Origin: Sympetrum striolatum
Lineage: Eukaryota > Arthropoda > Insecta > Odonata > Libellulidae
DNA length: 64,000 nucleotides
NCBI GenBank assembly: GCA_947579665.1
Contig: OX388344.1
Location: 11,774,346-11,838,345 of the forward strand
Direction: 5' to 3'
Position numbers and translations under genes: made by a program. Shown piece by piece: positions 12,701-27,644 of this stretch (within the stretch, counting starts at the first letter, position 1; the number at the start of each line of letters is the position of its first letter). The notes under the pieces are model-generated. The model saw nothing but the letters and a program-made list of their open reading frames with translations, ran no database searches and was not told the DNA's origin.

Positions 12701-15401
12701 ACATGTAAAATTTGATTATGAAGTATATTCATGATATCTATCCACGTGCCGAGTTTCGAATATCCATGTTATCGGGAAAGGATCCAAAAAAAATCTTCAA
12801 AATCGCCGTAATGCTTTTTAAACGGCCGATTTTTGCCCCGACCAAGCATCGAACCATGGACTATATTCTAAGATGTTTTTCTGATTTTCGTTGGATACGC
12901 ACGGCTTCTAGCGATCCCTCGAGTTTCAACTCTTTCTCCATCCGGGAAGTACCTCAAAAAATTTTTCGTAAATCCCCGCCATGTATTCTTATGGAGAAAA
13001 TCGCGACTTTGGGGCCCTCTGGAATCGAACCCATGACCCTTAGGATCAAAATCGCAATTTTTCTGGCGGTTACACGTTATGGCCAATACGTCGTAAAAAT
13101 TTCAAGTCAATCACGCTGGTGGTTTAGGCTGTGAATTAGTATCCTATCTATCTATCTATCTATATAGGTATCTATTATATACGAGTAAAATGTTGCTTGC
13201 ATACTGCAAGCAGATCGACAACACTATTTTCATGTCGGCATCATATCCGGACGGCCATCAAAAGAAAAAAAAAGATTGAAATTTTTCTTAAAATTTACCT
13301 AAATTCCATCGTCCGGCATCGAACCCGGGTCTTTACTGTGAACTTACTATGCAGCACAATAGAACATCACCATCTCTAACGATGTGTGAAAATTCAAGCA
13401 GAAATATGGGCTACAACTGCCTCAAAAGACGTTCTAATTTTTACGAATTTAAATGGATCTCTGGATTCGAACCAAGGACGATCTTGGAAATCTAAAAAAT
13501 TTTTCTGAAAGTTATTTATGATCTCTATCTATATGCCGAATTTGAAGTTTCTATATTATTGGCAAAGGTTTCAAAATAATTCCTAAAAATCGGATTAACT
13601 TCTGATTGCAGAGACACCTGGTGTCGAACCCAGGACTCTTTGATAGCTGTGAATGCACTGTTTGATTTGTATGGACTTGATCTTTGTACATGCAAAGCTT
13701 GAAGTTGATATCGTGCCGGGAAGTACCTAAAATTTGTTTCCGTTATCTCCGTAAGAAAAGCATTGGGAAGTGCAAATGGTCCTCTGGGATCGAACCAAGG
13801 ACCATAAGCTAATATGTAAAATTCGATTATGAAATAAATTCATGATATCTATCGACGTGCTGAGTTTCAATAATCCATGTTATCGGGAAAGGATCCAAAA
13901 AAAATCTTAAAAATCGCCGCAATGCATTTTAAACGGCCGATTTTTGCCCCGGCCTAGCATCGAACCAAGGACAATATTCGAAGATGTCTTTCTGATTTTC
14001 GTTGGCTATGCACGGCATTTAGCGGTCCCTCGAGTTTCAACTCTCTGCTTTTCCGGGAAGTGCCTCAAAAAAATTTTCGAAAATCCCCGCCATGTAATCT
14101 TATGGGGAAAATCGCGACTTTGGGGCCCTCTGGAATCGAACCCATGACACTGAGGTTCAAAATCGCAATTTTTCTGGAGGTTATACGTTATGGCCAATAT
14201 GTCGTAAAAATTTCAAGCCATTGACGCTAGTGGTTTAGCCTGTGACTTTGTATCCTCTCTCTATATATATATATATATATATGAATATATGATACGAGTA
14301 AAATGTAGCTTGCATACTGCAAGCAGTTCGGCAATACTAATTTCATATCGGCATCATATCGGGACGGTTCTCAATTGAAAAAAAAAAATATTCAAAATAT
14401 TCTTAAAATTCGCTGTTATTTTATCGTCTGGCATCGAACCCGGGTCTTACTGGTAAACTTACTATGCAGCACAATAGAAGATCAACATCTCTAACTATGT
14501 GTGAAAATTCAAGCAGAAATATTTGTTACAACTGCCTCAAAAGACGTTCTTATTTTCACGAATGTAAATGCCTCTCTGGATTCGAACCAAGGACGATCCT
14601 GGAAATCTAAAACATGATTTTGAAATTTATCTATGATATCTAACTACATGCCGAATTTCAAGTTTTTATATTGTTGGGAAAGGGTTCAAAATTATTATTG
14701 AAAATCGGATCAGTTACTGATTGTAGAGACGCCTGGTTTCGAACCCAGGACACACTGGTAGCTGTGACTGCACAGTTAGATTTTTATGAACTTGATCATA
14801 TTTTATGCAAAGTTTGAAGTCAATATCATGCCGAGAAATACCTAAAATCTGTTTCCGTTATCTCCATAAGAAATGCATTGTGGAGTACAAATGGCCCTCT
14901 GGGATCGAACCAAGGACCATAAGCGAAAAAAAAAAATTTGATTATGAAATATATTTATGATTTCTAACCCCATGCCAAATTTCAAGTTTCCATGCATTCG
15001 GAAAGGGGTCCAAAAAAAATCTTAAAAATCTCCACAATGCGTTTTAAACGGCCGATTTTCTTCCCGACCTAGCATCGAACCCAGGATAATTTTCGTAAAA
15101 CTCATTTATGTTTTCGATAGATCATGTTCATATATATAGGCTCCTTGAGTTTTAATTCTCTACCTGTCCGGAAAGTATTTTTTTTTAATTCCCGAAAATC
15201 AAAGCAATGCATTCAAACGGGAAAAATCGGGAATTTGGGGACCTCTGGAATCGAACCCATGACACTGAGGTTCAAAATCGCAATTTTTCTGGAGGTTATA
15301 CGTTATGGCCAATATGTCGTAAAAATTTCAAGCCATTGACGTTACTGGTTTAGCCTGTGACTTTGTATCCTCTCTATATATATATATATATATATGATAT
15401 A

Positions 15402-15547
15402 TGAATGAATCCGGAGAAGCATCTATATCTATTATATATATATATGAATGAATCCGGAGAAGCATCTATATCTATTATATATAGATGCTTCTCCGGATTC
15501 ATTCATATATCTATTATATATAGATGCTTCTCCGGATTCATTCATAT
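15402..15547. repeat. Four-copy TCCGGA cassette palindrome
   Basis: Two direct copies of the GAATGAATCCGGAGAAGC cassette (from 15402 and 15445) are followed by two inverted copies (about 15486-15511 and 15522-15547). They make an almost perfect ~145-bp palindrome centred near 15475 in a TA-rich context. It lies at a higher-order unit boundary and could extrude a cruciform. Confidence 0.85.
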
Positions 15548-16712
15548 ATCATATATTCATATATATATATATATATACGAGTAAAATGTAGCTTGCATAC
15601 TGCAAGCACATCGACAACACTAATTTCATATCGGCATCATATCGGGACGGACATCAAAAGAAAAAAAAAATTCAAAATATTCGTAGAATTCGCTGCAATT
15701 TAATCACCTGGCAGAGAACCCCGGTCTTCCTGGTGTACTTACTATGCAGCAAAATAGAAAATTACCATATCAAACTATGTGTGAAAATTCAAGCAAAACT
15801 ATTAGGTGCAACTACCTCAAACGACGTCCTACTATTCACATACATTCCTTATTTGAGAAATTATAATGTGCTCTGGCATCGAACCCAGGAACAGCATGGT
15901 CTTATCTATTTTTTTTCTTAAACAAAGTGTTAATATACATATTCCATCTAAGCAAGAGATCCCTTACATATCGATAAATGCATAAAAAAATTATGAAAAG
16001 ATACCCCATAGTATTATATATGGGTGAAATTTTTACCACCCGGCATCGAACCCGGGTCTTTCAGGCAATACTTTCTATGCAGCACAAAAGAAAAACACCA
16101 TCTCTAACCGCGTATGCAAATTCAAGCAGAAATATTGGTTACAACTGCCTCAAATGACGTCCTACTTTTCCTTTATATTCCTTATGAGAGAAACGTTATT
16201 GTGCTCTGGCTTCGAACCCCGGAACAGTACGGTCTTATGAAAATTTTTTTCTAAAACTTATTCGTACCATACATCTTCCAGCCAAGCACGAAAATCCTAT
16301 CATTTCGATAAGTGCATCTAAAAAAATAATGAAAAACGGCTCCCATGTATTTTAAAGGGCAGATCTTTGCATCGTCCTAGCATCGAACCCAGGATAACTT
16401 TTGTAAAAGTCATTGATGTTTTCGAAAGTCCAAGACCATAAATATAGGCACCTTGAGTTTAACTTCTCTACCTATCCGGAAAGTATTTTTTTTTAATTCC
16501 CGAAAATCACGGCAATGCATTCATACGGGAAAAATCGGGACTTTGGGGCCCTCTGGAATCGAACCTATGACACTGAGGATCAAAGTCTCTTTTTTCCTGG
16601 GGGTTTCACGTTATGGCCAATATGTCATAAAAATTTCAGATCAATGACGCTTGTAGTTTAGGCTGTGAATTTGTATCCTATCTATCTATCTATCTATATA
16701 GGTATATATATA

Positions 16713-16748
16713 TGAATGAATCCGGAGAAGCATCTATATATAATAGAT
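16713..16748. repeat. Turn-around cassette between opposed satellite arrays
   Basis: One TCCGGA cassette sits exactly where module orientation flips. Text to the left reads 'gtgaatttgtatcctatc'; text to the right reads 'gaggatacaaagtcacag', its near reverse complement. This is the centre of a large inverted repeat. Confidence 0.85.
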
Positions 16749-19137
16749 AGAGAGGATACAAAGTCACAGGCTAAACCACTAGCGTCAATGGCTTGAAATT
16801 TTTACGACATATTGGCCATGACGTATAACCTCCAGAAAAATTGCGATTTCGAGCCTCAGTGTCATGGGTTCGATTCCAGAGGGCCCCAAAGTCCCGATTT
16901 TTCCCGTTTAAATGCATTGCCGTGATTTTCGGGAATTTTTAAAAAATACTTCCCGGATAGGTAGAGAATCAAAACTCAAGGAGCCTATATATATGGTCAT
17001 GATCTATTGAAAACGTAAATGAGTTCTACGGAAAATATCCTGGGTTCGATGCTAGGTCGAGGCAAAAATCGGCCGTTTAAAATGCATTGTGGCGATTTTA
17101 AACATTTTTTTTTGAAACCTTTTCCGATGGCATAGAAACTTGAAATTCGGCATGGCGTTAGATATCATAATTATATACCATAATCAAATTTTTTATTTTC
17201 CCTTATGGTCCTTGGTTCGATCCCAGAGGGCCATTTACATTCCTCAATGTATTTCTTATGGAGATTACGGAAACACATTTTAGGTGCTTCCCGATATTAT
17301 ATCTACTTGAAACTTTGCATAAGATAAGATCAAGTCATAACTAATCAAACTGTGAATTCACAGCTACCAATGTTTCCTGGTTTCGCCACCAGGCGTCTCT
17401 ACAATCAAAAGTTATCCGATTTTAAGGTATTATTTTGAAACCTTTCCCAATAAAATAGAAACTTGAAATTCGGCATATAGATAGAGATGATAAATACCTT
17501 TCAGAAACATGTTTTTGATTTCCACGATCGTCCTTGGTTCGAGTCCCGAGAGGCATTTACATTCGTGAAAAGTAGGACGTCGTTTCAGGCTGTTACATCC
17601 TATATTTCTGCTTAATTTTCACACATAGTTAGACATGGAGATCATCTAATGTAGTGCATAGTAAGTTCACCAGGAAGGCCCGGGTTCGATGCCAGACGAT
17701 TAAATTGCAGCTAATTTTATGAATATTTTCAATCCTTTTTTTTTTCTTTGGAGGGCCGTTCCGATTATAAATTATTTTTGTCGATTTAATGCCGATTTTA
17801 AATTATATTTGTCGATCTGCTTGCAGTATGCAAGCAAAATTTTACTCGTATAGCCATATAGCTATATAGCCATATAGCTATATAGCTATATAGATAGGAT
17901 ACAAATTCACAGGCTAAACTACAAGCGTCATTGCCTTGAAATTTTTATGACGTATTGGCCATAACGTGAAACCCCCAGGAAAAAAGCGACTTTGATCTTC
18001 AGTGTCATAGGTTCGATTCCAGAGGGCCCCAAAGTCCTGATTTTTCCCGTTTAAATGCATTGCCGTGATTTTCGGGAATTAAAAAAAATACTTTCCGCAT
18101 AGGTAGAGGAATAAAACTCAAGGTGCCTATATTTATGGTCTTGGACTATCGAAAACATAAATGAGTTTTACGGAAAATATCCTGGGTTCGATGCTAGGTC
18201 GGGGCAAAAATCGGCCGTTTAAATTGCATTGTGGCGATTTTTAAGATTTTTTTGGACCATTTCCCGATGGCATGGAAACTTAAAATTCGGCCTTGAGTTG
18301 GAGATCAATAATAAATTTCAGGATCAAATTTTACATATTCGCTGATGGTCCTTGGTTCGATCCCAGAAGTCCATTTAAATTCCTCAATGCATTTCTTACG
18401 GAGATAACGGAAAACATTTTTAGATACTTCCCGGCATGCTATCGACATCAAACTTAGCATGATACAAGAGCAAGTCTTTACAAATCAAAATGTGCATTCA
18501 CAGCTGTCAATGTGTCCTGGGTTCGACACCAGGCGTCTCTACAATCAGTAACTGATCCGATTTTCAATAATTATTTTGAACCCTTTCCCAACAGTATAGA
18601 AACTTGAAATTCGGCATGTAGATAGAAATGATAGATAACTTTGAAAATCATATTTTAGATTTCCAAGATCGTCCTTGGTTCGAATCCAGAGAGCCATTTA
18701 CATTCGTGAAAATTAGAACGTCTTTTGAGTAAAATTAGGGGATCAAAATTCTAGCCATGTTCCAGAAGTGCCACTGACTTGAAATTTTTACGACATATTG
18801 GCCATAACGTGTAACCTCCAGGAAAAAGCCGAAACTGAACCTCGGTGTCATGGGTTCGATTCCAGAAGGCCCCAAAGTCCCGATTTTCTCCATAAGGATA
18901 CATGGTGAAGATTTTCGAAAATTTTTTTGAGGCACTTCCCGAAAAAGGAGAGGTTGCACGTTATGGCCAATTTGTCGTAAAAATTTCAAGGCATTGGCAC
19001 TTGTGGAACATGGTTAGAATTTTGATCCCCTATGAATGAATATATAGGTATATCCGGAGAAGCGTCTATATATAATAGATATCCGGAGAAGCGTCTATCT
19101 ATTAAATATAGATGCTTCTCCGGATTCATTCAAGGAT

Positions 19138-19177
<40 letters not shown>

Positions 19178-20758
19178 GATACTAATTCACAGCCTAAACT
19201 GCCATTTGCACGTCTCAATGCATTTCTTACGGAGATAACGGAAACAAAATTAAGGTACTTCCCGGCATGCTATCGACTTCAAACTTTGCATGATAGAATA
19301 GCCAGTCCTGACTAATCAAACTTTGCAATCACAGCTTACAATATTTCCTAGGTTCGACACAAGGTGTCTCTGCAATCAGAAGTTGATCCGATTTTTAGGA
19401 ATTATTTTGAAACCGTTCCCAATAATATAGAAACTTAAAATTTGGCATGTAGATTGAGATCATAAATAACTTTCAGAAACATCTTTTGGATTTCCAAGAT
19501 CGATCTTGGTTCGAATCCAGAGGGCCATTTACATTCGTGAAAATTAGAACGTCGTTTGAGGCAGTTGTAGCCAATATTTCTGCTTGAATTTTCACACATA
19601 GTTAGAGATGGTAATCTTCTATTGTGCTGCATAGTGAGTTCACAGTAAAGACCCGGGTTCGATGCCAGACGATGAAATGTCAGTGAATTTTAAGAAAACA
19701 TTCAATTCTTTTTTTTTCTTTTGAGGACGGTCCGGATATGGTGCCGATATGAAATTAGTATTGCCGATCTGCTTGCAGTATGCAAGCTACATTTTACTCG
19801 TATACATGAATGAATCCGGAGAAGCATCTATATATAATAGATACACTGGGGATCAAAACTCTAAGCATGTTCCACAAGTGCCACTGAATTGAAATTTTTA
19901 CGACCTATTGGCCATATCGTGTAACCTCCAGAAAAAATCCGTTTATGAACCTCAGTGTCATGGGTTCGATTCCAGAAGGCCCCAAAGTCCCGATTTTCTC
20001 CATAAGGATATATGGTGAAGATTTTCGAAAGTTTTTTTGAGGCACTTCTCGGAAAAGTAGAGAGTTGAAATTCGAGGGATCGCTAGATGCCGTGTATATC
20101 TAAAGGAAACCACAAAGACATCTACAAATATTATCCTTGGTTCGATGCTAGGTCAGGGCAAATATTCTCCCGTTTAATTTACATTGCGATTTTTAAGATT
20201 TTTTTTTAATTTCTTACAGATGACTTGGAAACTTAAAACTTGGCACGAGGATATATATCATAAATATATCTCATAATAAAATTTTAGAACTCGCTGATGG
20301 TCCTTGGTTCGATCCCAGAGGACCAATTAAATCCTACAATGCATTTCTTATGGAGATTACGGAAGCAAATTTTAGGTACTTCCTGGCAAGTTGTTGACTT
20401 CAAACTTTGCATTAAATAAGATCAGGTCAAACCAAGTCATAATGTGTTTTCACAGCTGCCAGTAGGTCCTGGGTTCGACACCAGGCGTCTCTACAATCAG
20501 TAATTGATTCAATTTTTAGGAACTATTTTGAACCCTTTCCCAATAATATAGAAACTTCAAATTCGTCATATAGATAGAGATCATTAACAACTTTCAGAAA
20601 CATGTTTTAGATTTCCAAAATCATCCTTGGTTCGAATCCAGAGAGCCATTTAAATTCGTGAAAATTAGAACGTCTTTTGAGGCAGTTGTAGCCCATATTT
20701 CTGCTTGAATTTTCACACATAGTTAGAGATAGTGATGTTCTATTGTGTTTCATAGTAG

Positions 20759-23353
20759 GTTCACCAGTAAGACCCGGGTTTAATGCCAGACGATGGAATT
20801 TCAGCGAATTTTAAGAAAAATTTCAATCCATTTTTTCTTTTGATGGCCGTCCCGATATGATTCCGACATGAAAATAGTGTTGTCGATCTGCTTGCAGTAT
20901 GCAAGCTACATTTTACTCGTACCTATATACACACTCACTCATTCATTCATTCATAGGGCATCAAAAGTCTAAGCATGTTCCACAAGTGCCACTGACTTGA
21001 AATTTTTACGACATATTGGCCATATCGTGTAACCTCCAGAAAAAATCCAACTTTGAACCTCAGTGTCATGGGTTCGATTCCAGAAGGCCCCAAAGTTCCG
21101 ATTTTCTCCATAAGGATATATGGTGAAGATTTTCGAAAATTTTTTTGAGGCACTTCTCGGAAAGGTAGGGAGTTGAAATTCGAGGGATCGCTAGATGCCG
21201 TGGATATCCGACGAAAATAAAAAAGACATTGCCGGACATTGTCCATGGTTCGATGCTAGGTCGGGGCAAATATCGGCCGTTTAAAATGCATTGCGGCGAT
21301 TTTGAATATTTTTTTTGGATCCTTTCCCGATAACATAGATACTTGAAACTCGGCAAGTGGATAGATATCATGAATATGTTTCATAATCAAATTTTACGTA
21401 TTCGCTGATGGTCCTTGGTTCGAGCCCAGAGGGACATTTAAATTCCTCAATGTATTTCTTACGGAGATAACGGAAACAATATTTTGGCACTTCCCGGCAT
21501 GCTATCGACTTCAAACTTTGCATGTTATTAGAACAAGTCCTTAGAAATCAAACTGGGCATTCACGGCTATCAATGTGTCCTGGGTTCGACACCAGGTGTC
21601 TCTGCAATCAGAAGTTGATCCGATTTTTAGGAATTATTTTGAAACCTTTCCCAATAATATAGAAACTTGAAATTCGGCATATAGATAAGGATCATAAATA
21701 ACTTTCTGAAACATGTTTTTGATTTCCAAGATCGTCCTTGGTTCGAATCCAGAGAGCACTTCACATTCGAGAAAATTAGAACGTCTTTTGAGGCAGTTGT
21801 AGCAAATATTTCTGTTTGAATTTTCACACATAGCTAGCGATGGTGATCTTCTTTTTTTCTGCAGAGAAACTCACAGTAAAGACCCGGGTTCGATGCCAGA
21901 CGATGAATTGTCAGCGAATTTTAAGAAAAATTTCAATCCTTTTTTTTTGATTTTGAGGACCGTCCCGATATTATGCCGATATGAAATTAGTATTGCCGAT
22001 CTGCTTGCAGTATGCAAGCTACATTTTACTCGTATGATATATGAATGAATCCGGAGAAGCATCTATATATAATAGATATATGAATGAATCCGGAGAAGCA
22101 TCTATATATAATAGATATACACTAGGGATCAAAAGTCTAAGCATGTTCCACAAGTGCCAACGACTTGAAATTTTTACGACGTATTGGCCATAACGTGTAA
22201 CCTCCAGGAAAAAGCTGACATTGAACCTCGGTGTCATGGGTTCGATTCCAGAAGGCCCCAAAGTCGCGATTTTCCCCATAAGGATACATGGCGGGGATTT
22301 TCGAAAATTTTTTTGAGGCACTTCCCGGAAAAGGAGAGAGTTGAAATTCAAGGGACCGCAAGATGCCGTGCATATCTAATGGAAACCATAAAGACATCCA
22401 CGAATATTATCCTTGGTTCGATGCTAGGTCGGGGCAAAAATCGGCCGTTTAAAATGCATTGTGGCGATTTTTAAGATTTTTTTTGGACCCCTTTCCGAAT
22501 GCATGGAAACTTGAAATTTGGCATGGGGTTAGAAATCATAAATATATTTCATTATAAAATTTTACATATTCGCTGGGGGTCCTTGGTTCGATCCCAGAGG
22601 GCCATTTGCACTTTACAATGCATTTCTTATGGGGATAACAGAAACACATTTGAGGTACTTCCCGGTATGATATCGACTTCAAACTTTGTATGAAATTAGA
22701 TCAAGTCCTAGCAAGTAATTTTGTGCATTTACAGCTTCCAATACGTCCAGGGTTCGACACCAGGCGTCTCTACAATCAGTCGCTGATCCGATTTTTAAGA
22801 ATTATTTTGAACCCCTTCCCAATAATATTAAAACTTGAAATTCGGCATATATATAGAACTTATAGATACATTTCGAAAACACATTTTATATTTCCTAGAT
22901 CGGCCTTGGTTCGAATCCAGAGAGCTATAAACATTCGTGAAAAGTAGGTCTTCGTTTGAGGCAGTTGCAGCCAATATTTCTGCTTGAATTTTCACACCTA
23001 TTTAGAGAAGATGATCTTCTGATGTGCTGCATAGAAATTTCACCAAAAAGACCCGGGTTCGATGCCAAAAAATTAAATTGAAGCGAATTTTCAGAATAAT
23101 TTCAATCCTTTTTTTCCTTTCCGGGGCCGTCCCGACATAATGCCGTTATGAAATTAGTGTTGTCGGTCTGCTTGCAGTATGCAAGCTACATTTTACTCGT
23201 ATATATATATATCTATTATATATAGATGCTTCTCCGGATTCATTCATGTATCCATATATATATATATATATAGAGAGGATACAAACTCACAGCCTAAACC
23301 ACAAGAGTGATTGAGCTAAAATTTTTACGGCGTATTGGCCATAACGTGTAACC
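20759..23353 (+). repeat. Near-identical segmental duplication, copy A
   Basis: Matches 27645-30239 at a constant offset of 6886 bp, equal to six higher-order units. The edges are defined by mismatches at 20758 and 23354. The only internal difference noticed by eye is 21770 (A here, T at 28656). Units between the two copies are clearly more diverged. Confidence 0.9.
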
Positions 23354-26300
23354 ACCAGAAAAATTGCGATTTTGATCCTCAGTGTCATGGGTTCGATTCC
23401 AGGGGGCTCCAAAGTCCCGATTTTTCCCGTTTAAATGCATTGCCGTGATTTTCGGGAATTTTTAAAAAATACTTCCCTTTAAGGTAGAGAATCAAAACTC
23501 ATGGAGCCTATATATATGGTCATGATCTATCGAAAACATAAATGAGTTTCACGGAAAATATCCTGGGTTCGATGCTAGGTGGAGGCAAAAATCGGCCGTT
23601 TAAAATGCATTGTGGCGATTTTTAAGATTTTTTTTGGACCCTTTCCCGATGGCAAGGAAACTTGAAACTCGGCATGAGGTTGAAGATCATACATATATTT
23701 CATAATCAAATTTTACATATTCGCTGATGGTCCTTGGTTTGATCCCAGAGGGCCATTTACATTCCTCCATGCATTTCTTATGGAGATAACAGTAAAACGT
23801 TTTAGGTACTTCCCGGCATGATATCGACTTCAAAATTTGTATGAAATAAGATGAAGACCTAATAAGTCATACTGAGCATTCACAGCTACCAATATTTCCT
23901 GGGTTCGACACCAGGCGTCTCTACAATCAGTAAATTATCCGATTTTTAAGAATTAATTTAAACCCCTTCACAATAATATAAAAACATGAAATTAGGCATA
24001 TAGATAGAGAACATAGATACATTTCAAAAACGTGTTTTATATTTCCTAGATCGTCCTTGGTTCGAATCCAGAGAGCCATTTACATTATTGAAAAGTAGGA
24101 CGTCGTTTGAGGCAGTTGGAGCCAATATATCTGCTTGAATTTTTACACATAGTAAGAGATGGTGATTTTCTGTTGTGCTGCATAGTATATTCACCATTAA
24201 GACCCAGGTTCGATGCCAGACGATTAAATTGCAGTGAATTTTAAGAATATTTTCAATCTTTTTTTTTTCTCTTTTGACGGCCTTCCCAATATGATGCCGA
24301 CATGAAATTAGTGTCTCGATCTGCTTGCAGTATGCAAGCTACATTTTACTCGTAATAGATATAGACGCTTCTCCGGATATCTATTATATATAGACGCTTC
24401 TCCGGATATACTTATATATATATATATACACTGGGGAACAAAAGTCTAACCATGTTCCACAAGTGCCACCGACTTGAAATTTTTACGACGTTATGGCCAT
24501 GACGTGTAACCTCCAGGAAAAAGCCGACTTTGAACCTAGGTGTCATGGGTTCGACTCCAGAAGGCCCCAAAGTCGCGATTTTCCCCGTAAGATTACATGG
24601 CGGGGATTTTCGAAAATTTTTTTGAGGCACTTCCCGGAAGAGTTGAGAGTTGAAATTCAAGACATCGCTAGATGCCGTGTATATCTAAAGGAAACCACAA
24701 AGACATCTACAAATATTATCCTTGGTTCGATGCTAGGCCAGGGCAAATATTCTCCCGTTTAATTTACATTGCGATTTTTTAGTATTTTTTTAATTACTTA
24801 CAGATGACTTGGAAACTTGAAACTTGGCACGTGGATATATATCATAAATATATTTCATAATTAAATTTTAGAACTCGCTGATGGTCCTTGGTTCGATCCC
24901 AGAGGGCCATTTACATCCTACAATGCATTTCTTATGGAGATTACGGTAGCAAATTTTAGGCACTTCCTGGCAAGTTGTTGACTTCAAACTTTGCATTTAA
25001 TAAGATCAGGTCAAACCAAGTCATAATGTGTTTTCACCGCTGCCAGTAGGTCCTGGGTTCGACACCAGGGGTCTCTACAATCAGTAATTGATTCAATTTT
25101 TAGGAACTATTTTGAACCCTTTCCCAATAATATAGAAACTTCAAATTCGGCATATAGATAGAGATCATAAATAACTTTCAGTAACATGTTTTAGATTTCC
25201 AAGATCGTCCTTGGTTCGAATCCAGAGAGCCATTTAAATTCGTGAAAATTAGAACGTCTTTTGAGGCAGTTGTAGCCCATATTTCTGCTTGAATTTTCAC
25301 ACATAGTTAGAGATGGTGATGTTCTATTGTGTTTCATAGTAGGTTCACCAGTAAGACCCGGGTTCAATGCCAGACGATGGAATTTCAGCGAATTTTAAGA
25401 AAAATTTCAATCCACTTTTTTCTTTTGATGGCCGTCCCGATATGATGCCAACATGAAAATAGTGTTGTCGATCTGCTTGCAGTATGCAAGCAACATTTTA
25501 CTCGTACCTATATACACACTCACTCATTCATTCATTCATTCATTCATTCATAGGGGATCAAAATTCTAACCATGTTCCACAAGTGCCACCGTCTTGAAAT
25601 TTTTACGACGTTATGGCCATGACGTGTAACCTCCAGGAAAAAGCCGACTTTGAACCTCGGTGTCATGGGTTCGATTCCAGAAGCCCCCAAAGTCGCGATT
25701 TTCCCCATAAGATTACATGGCGGGGATTTTCGAAAATTTTTTTGAGGCACTTCCCGGAAAAGGAGAGATTTGAAATTCAAGGGATCGCTAGATGCCGTGC
25801 ATATCTAAAGGAAACCATAAAGATATCTACGAATATTATCCTTGGTTCGATGCTAGGTCGGGTCAAAAATCGGCCGTTTAAAATGCATTGTGGCGATTTT
25901 TAAGATTTTTTTTGGACCCTTTTCCAATGGCATAGAAACTTAAAATTCGGTATGAGGTTGGATACTATAAAAATATATCATAATCGAATTTTACATATTC
26001 GCTGATGGTCCTTGGTTCGATCCCAGAGGGACATTTAAATTCCTCAATGCATATCTTACGGAGATAACGGAAACAAATTTTAGGTACTTTCCGGCACGAT
26101 AACGACTTCAAACATTGCATATAGAAAGATCAAGTCCAAACAAATCAAACAGTGCATTCACAGCTATCAATGTGTCCTGGGTTCGACGCCAGGTGTCTCT
26201 GCAATCAGAAGTTGATCCGATATTTAGGAATTATTTTGAAACCTTTACCAATAATATAGAAACTTGAAATTTGGCATATAGATAGAGATCATAAATAACT

Positions 26301-27644
26301 TTCAGAAACATTTTTTAGATTTCCGAGATCGTCCTTAGTTCGAATCCAGAGAGCCATTTAAATTCGTGGAAATTAAAACGTCTTTTGAGGCAATTGTAGC
26401 CCATATTTCTACTTAAATTTTCACACTTAGTTAGAGATGGTGATGTTCTATTGTGCTGCATAGAAAGTATCACTGGAAAGACCCGGGTTCGATGCCAGAC
26501 GATCATATCATATGTCTCCGAATTTTAAGAAAAATTTCAATCTTTTTTTTTTCTTTTAAGGACCGTCCCGATATAATGCCGATATGAAATAAGTGTTGTC
26601 GATCTGCTTGCAGTATGCAAGCAACATTTTACTCGTATTATATATAGATGCTTCTCCGGATTCACTCATGATAATATAGATGCTTCTCCGGATTCATTCA
26701 TGTATATACCCAGATACCCAGATACCCAGATAGGATACTAATTCACAGGCTAAACTACTGGCGTCATTGACTCGAAATTTTTACCACGTATTGGCCATAA
26801 CGTACAACCGCCAGAAAAATTGCGATTTTGAACCTCAGTGTCATGGTTTCGATTCCAGAGGGCCCCAAAGTCTCGATTTTTCCCGTTTAAATGCATAGCT
26901 TAGATTTTCGGGAATTAAAAAAAAATACTTTCCGGTTAGGTAGAGAAATTAAACTCAAGGACCCTATATATATGAACATGATCTATCGAAAACATAAATG
27001 AATTTTACGGAAAATATCCTGGGTTCGATACTAGGTCGGGGCAAAAATCGGCCGTTTAAAACGCATTGTGGCGATTTTTAAGATTTTTTTTGGACCCCAT
27101 TCTCAATGCATGGAAACTTGCAATTTGGCATGGGGTTAGAAATCATAAATATATTTCATAATCAAATTTTTTTAATTTGGTTATGGTCCTTGGTTCGATT
27201 CCAGAGGGCCATTTGCACTCCACAATGCATTTCTTATGGGGATAACGGATTCTAATTTCAGGTACTTCTCGGCATGATATTGACTTCAAACTTTGCATAA
27301 AATAAGATCAAGTTCATAAAAATCTAACTGTGCATTCACAGCTACCAGTGTGACCTGGGTTCGACACCAGGCGTCTCTACAATCAGTAACTGATCCGATT
27401 TTCAATAATAATTTTGAACCCTTCTCCAACAATATAGAAAGTTGAAATTCGGCATGTAGTTAGATATCATAGATACATTTCAAAATCATGTTTTAGATTT
27501 CCAAGATCGTCCTTGGTTCGAATCCAGAGAGGCATTTACATTTGTGAAAATTAGAACGTCTTTTGAGGCAGTAGTATCCAATATTTCTGCTTGAATTTTC
27601 ACACATAGTTAGAGATGTTGATCTTCTATTGTGCTGCATAGTAA

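Larger units (their letters stand above)
9497..16712 (-). repeat. B-box satellite, block II (about six higher-order units, minus orientation)
   Basis: Units are marked by the palindrome GCTTGCATACTGCAAGC at 9797, 10904, 12083, 13195, 14308 and 15591, spaced 1107-1283 bp. Within each unit six diverged modules follow in a fixed order. Each has a T-arm-like box on the minus strand: GGTTCGA followed by TTCC, TGCT, TCCC, CACC, ATCC or TGCC in modules 1 to 6. Between units lie TATC or TA microsatellites and copies of the TCCGGA cassette. The last part (about 15650-16500) is a diverged subfamily with variant boxes, also seen at 31800-32520 and 51930-52350. No complete tRNA or pol III A box was found. 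The array is non-coding. Confidence 0.9.
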
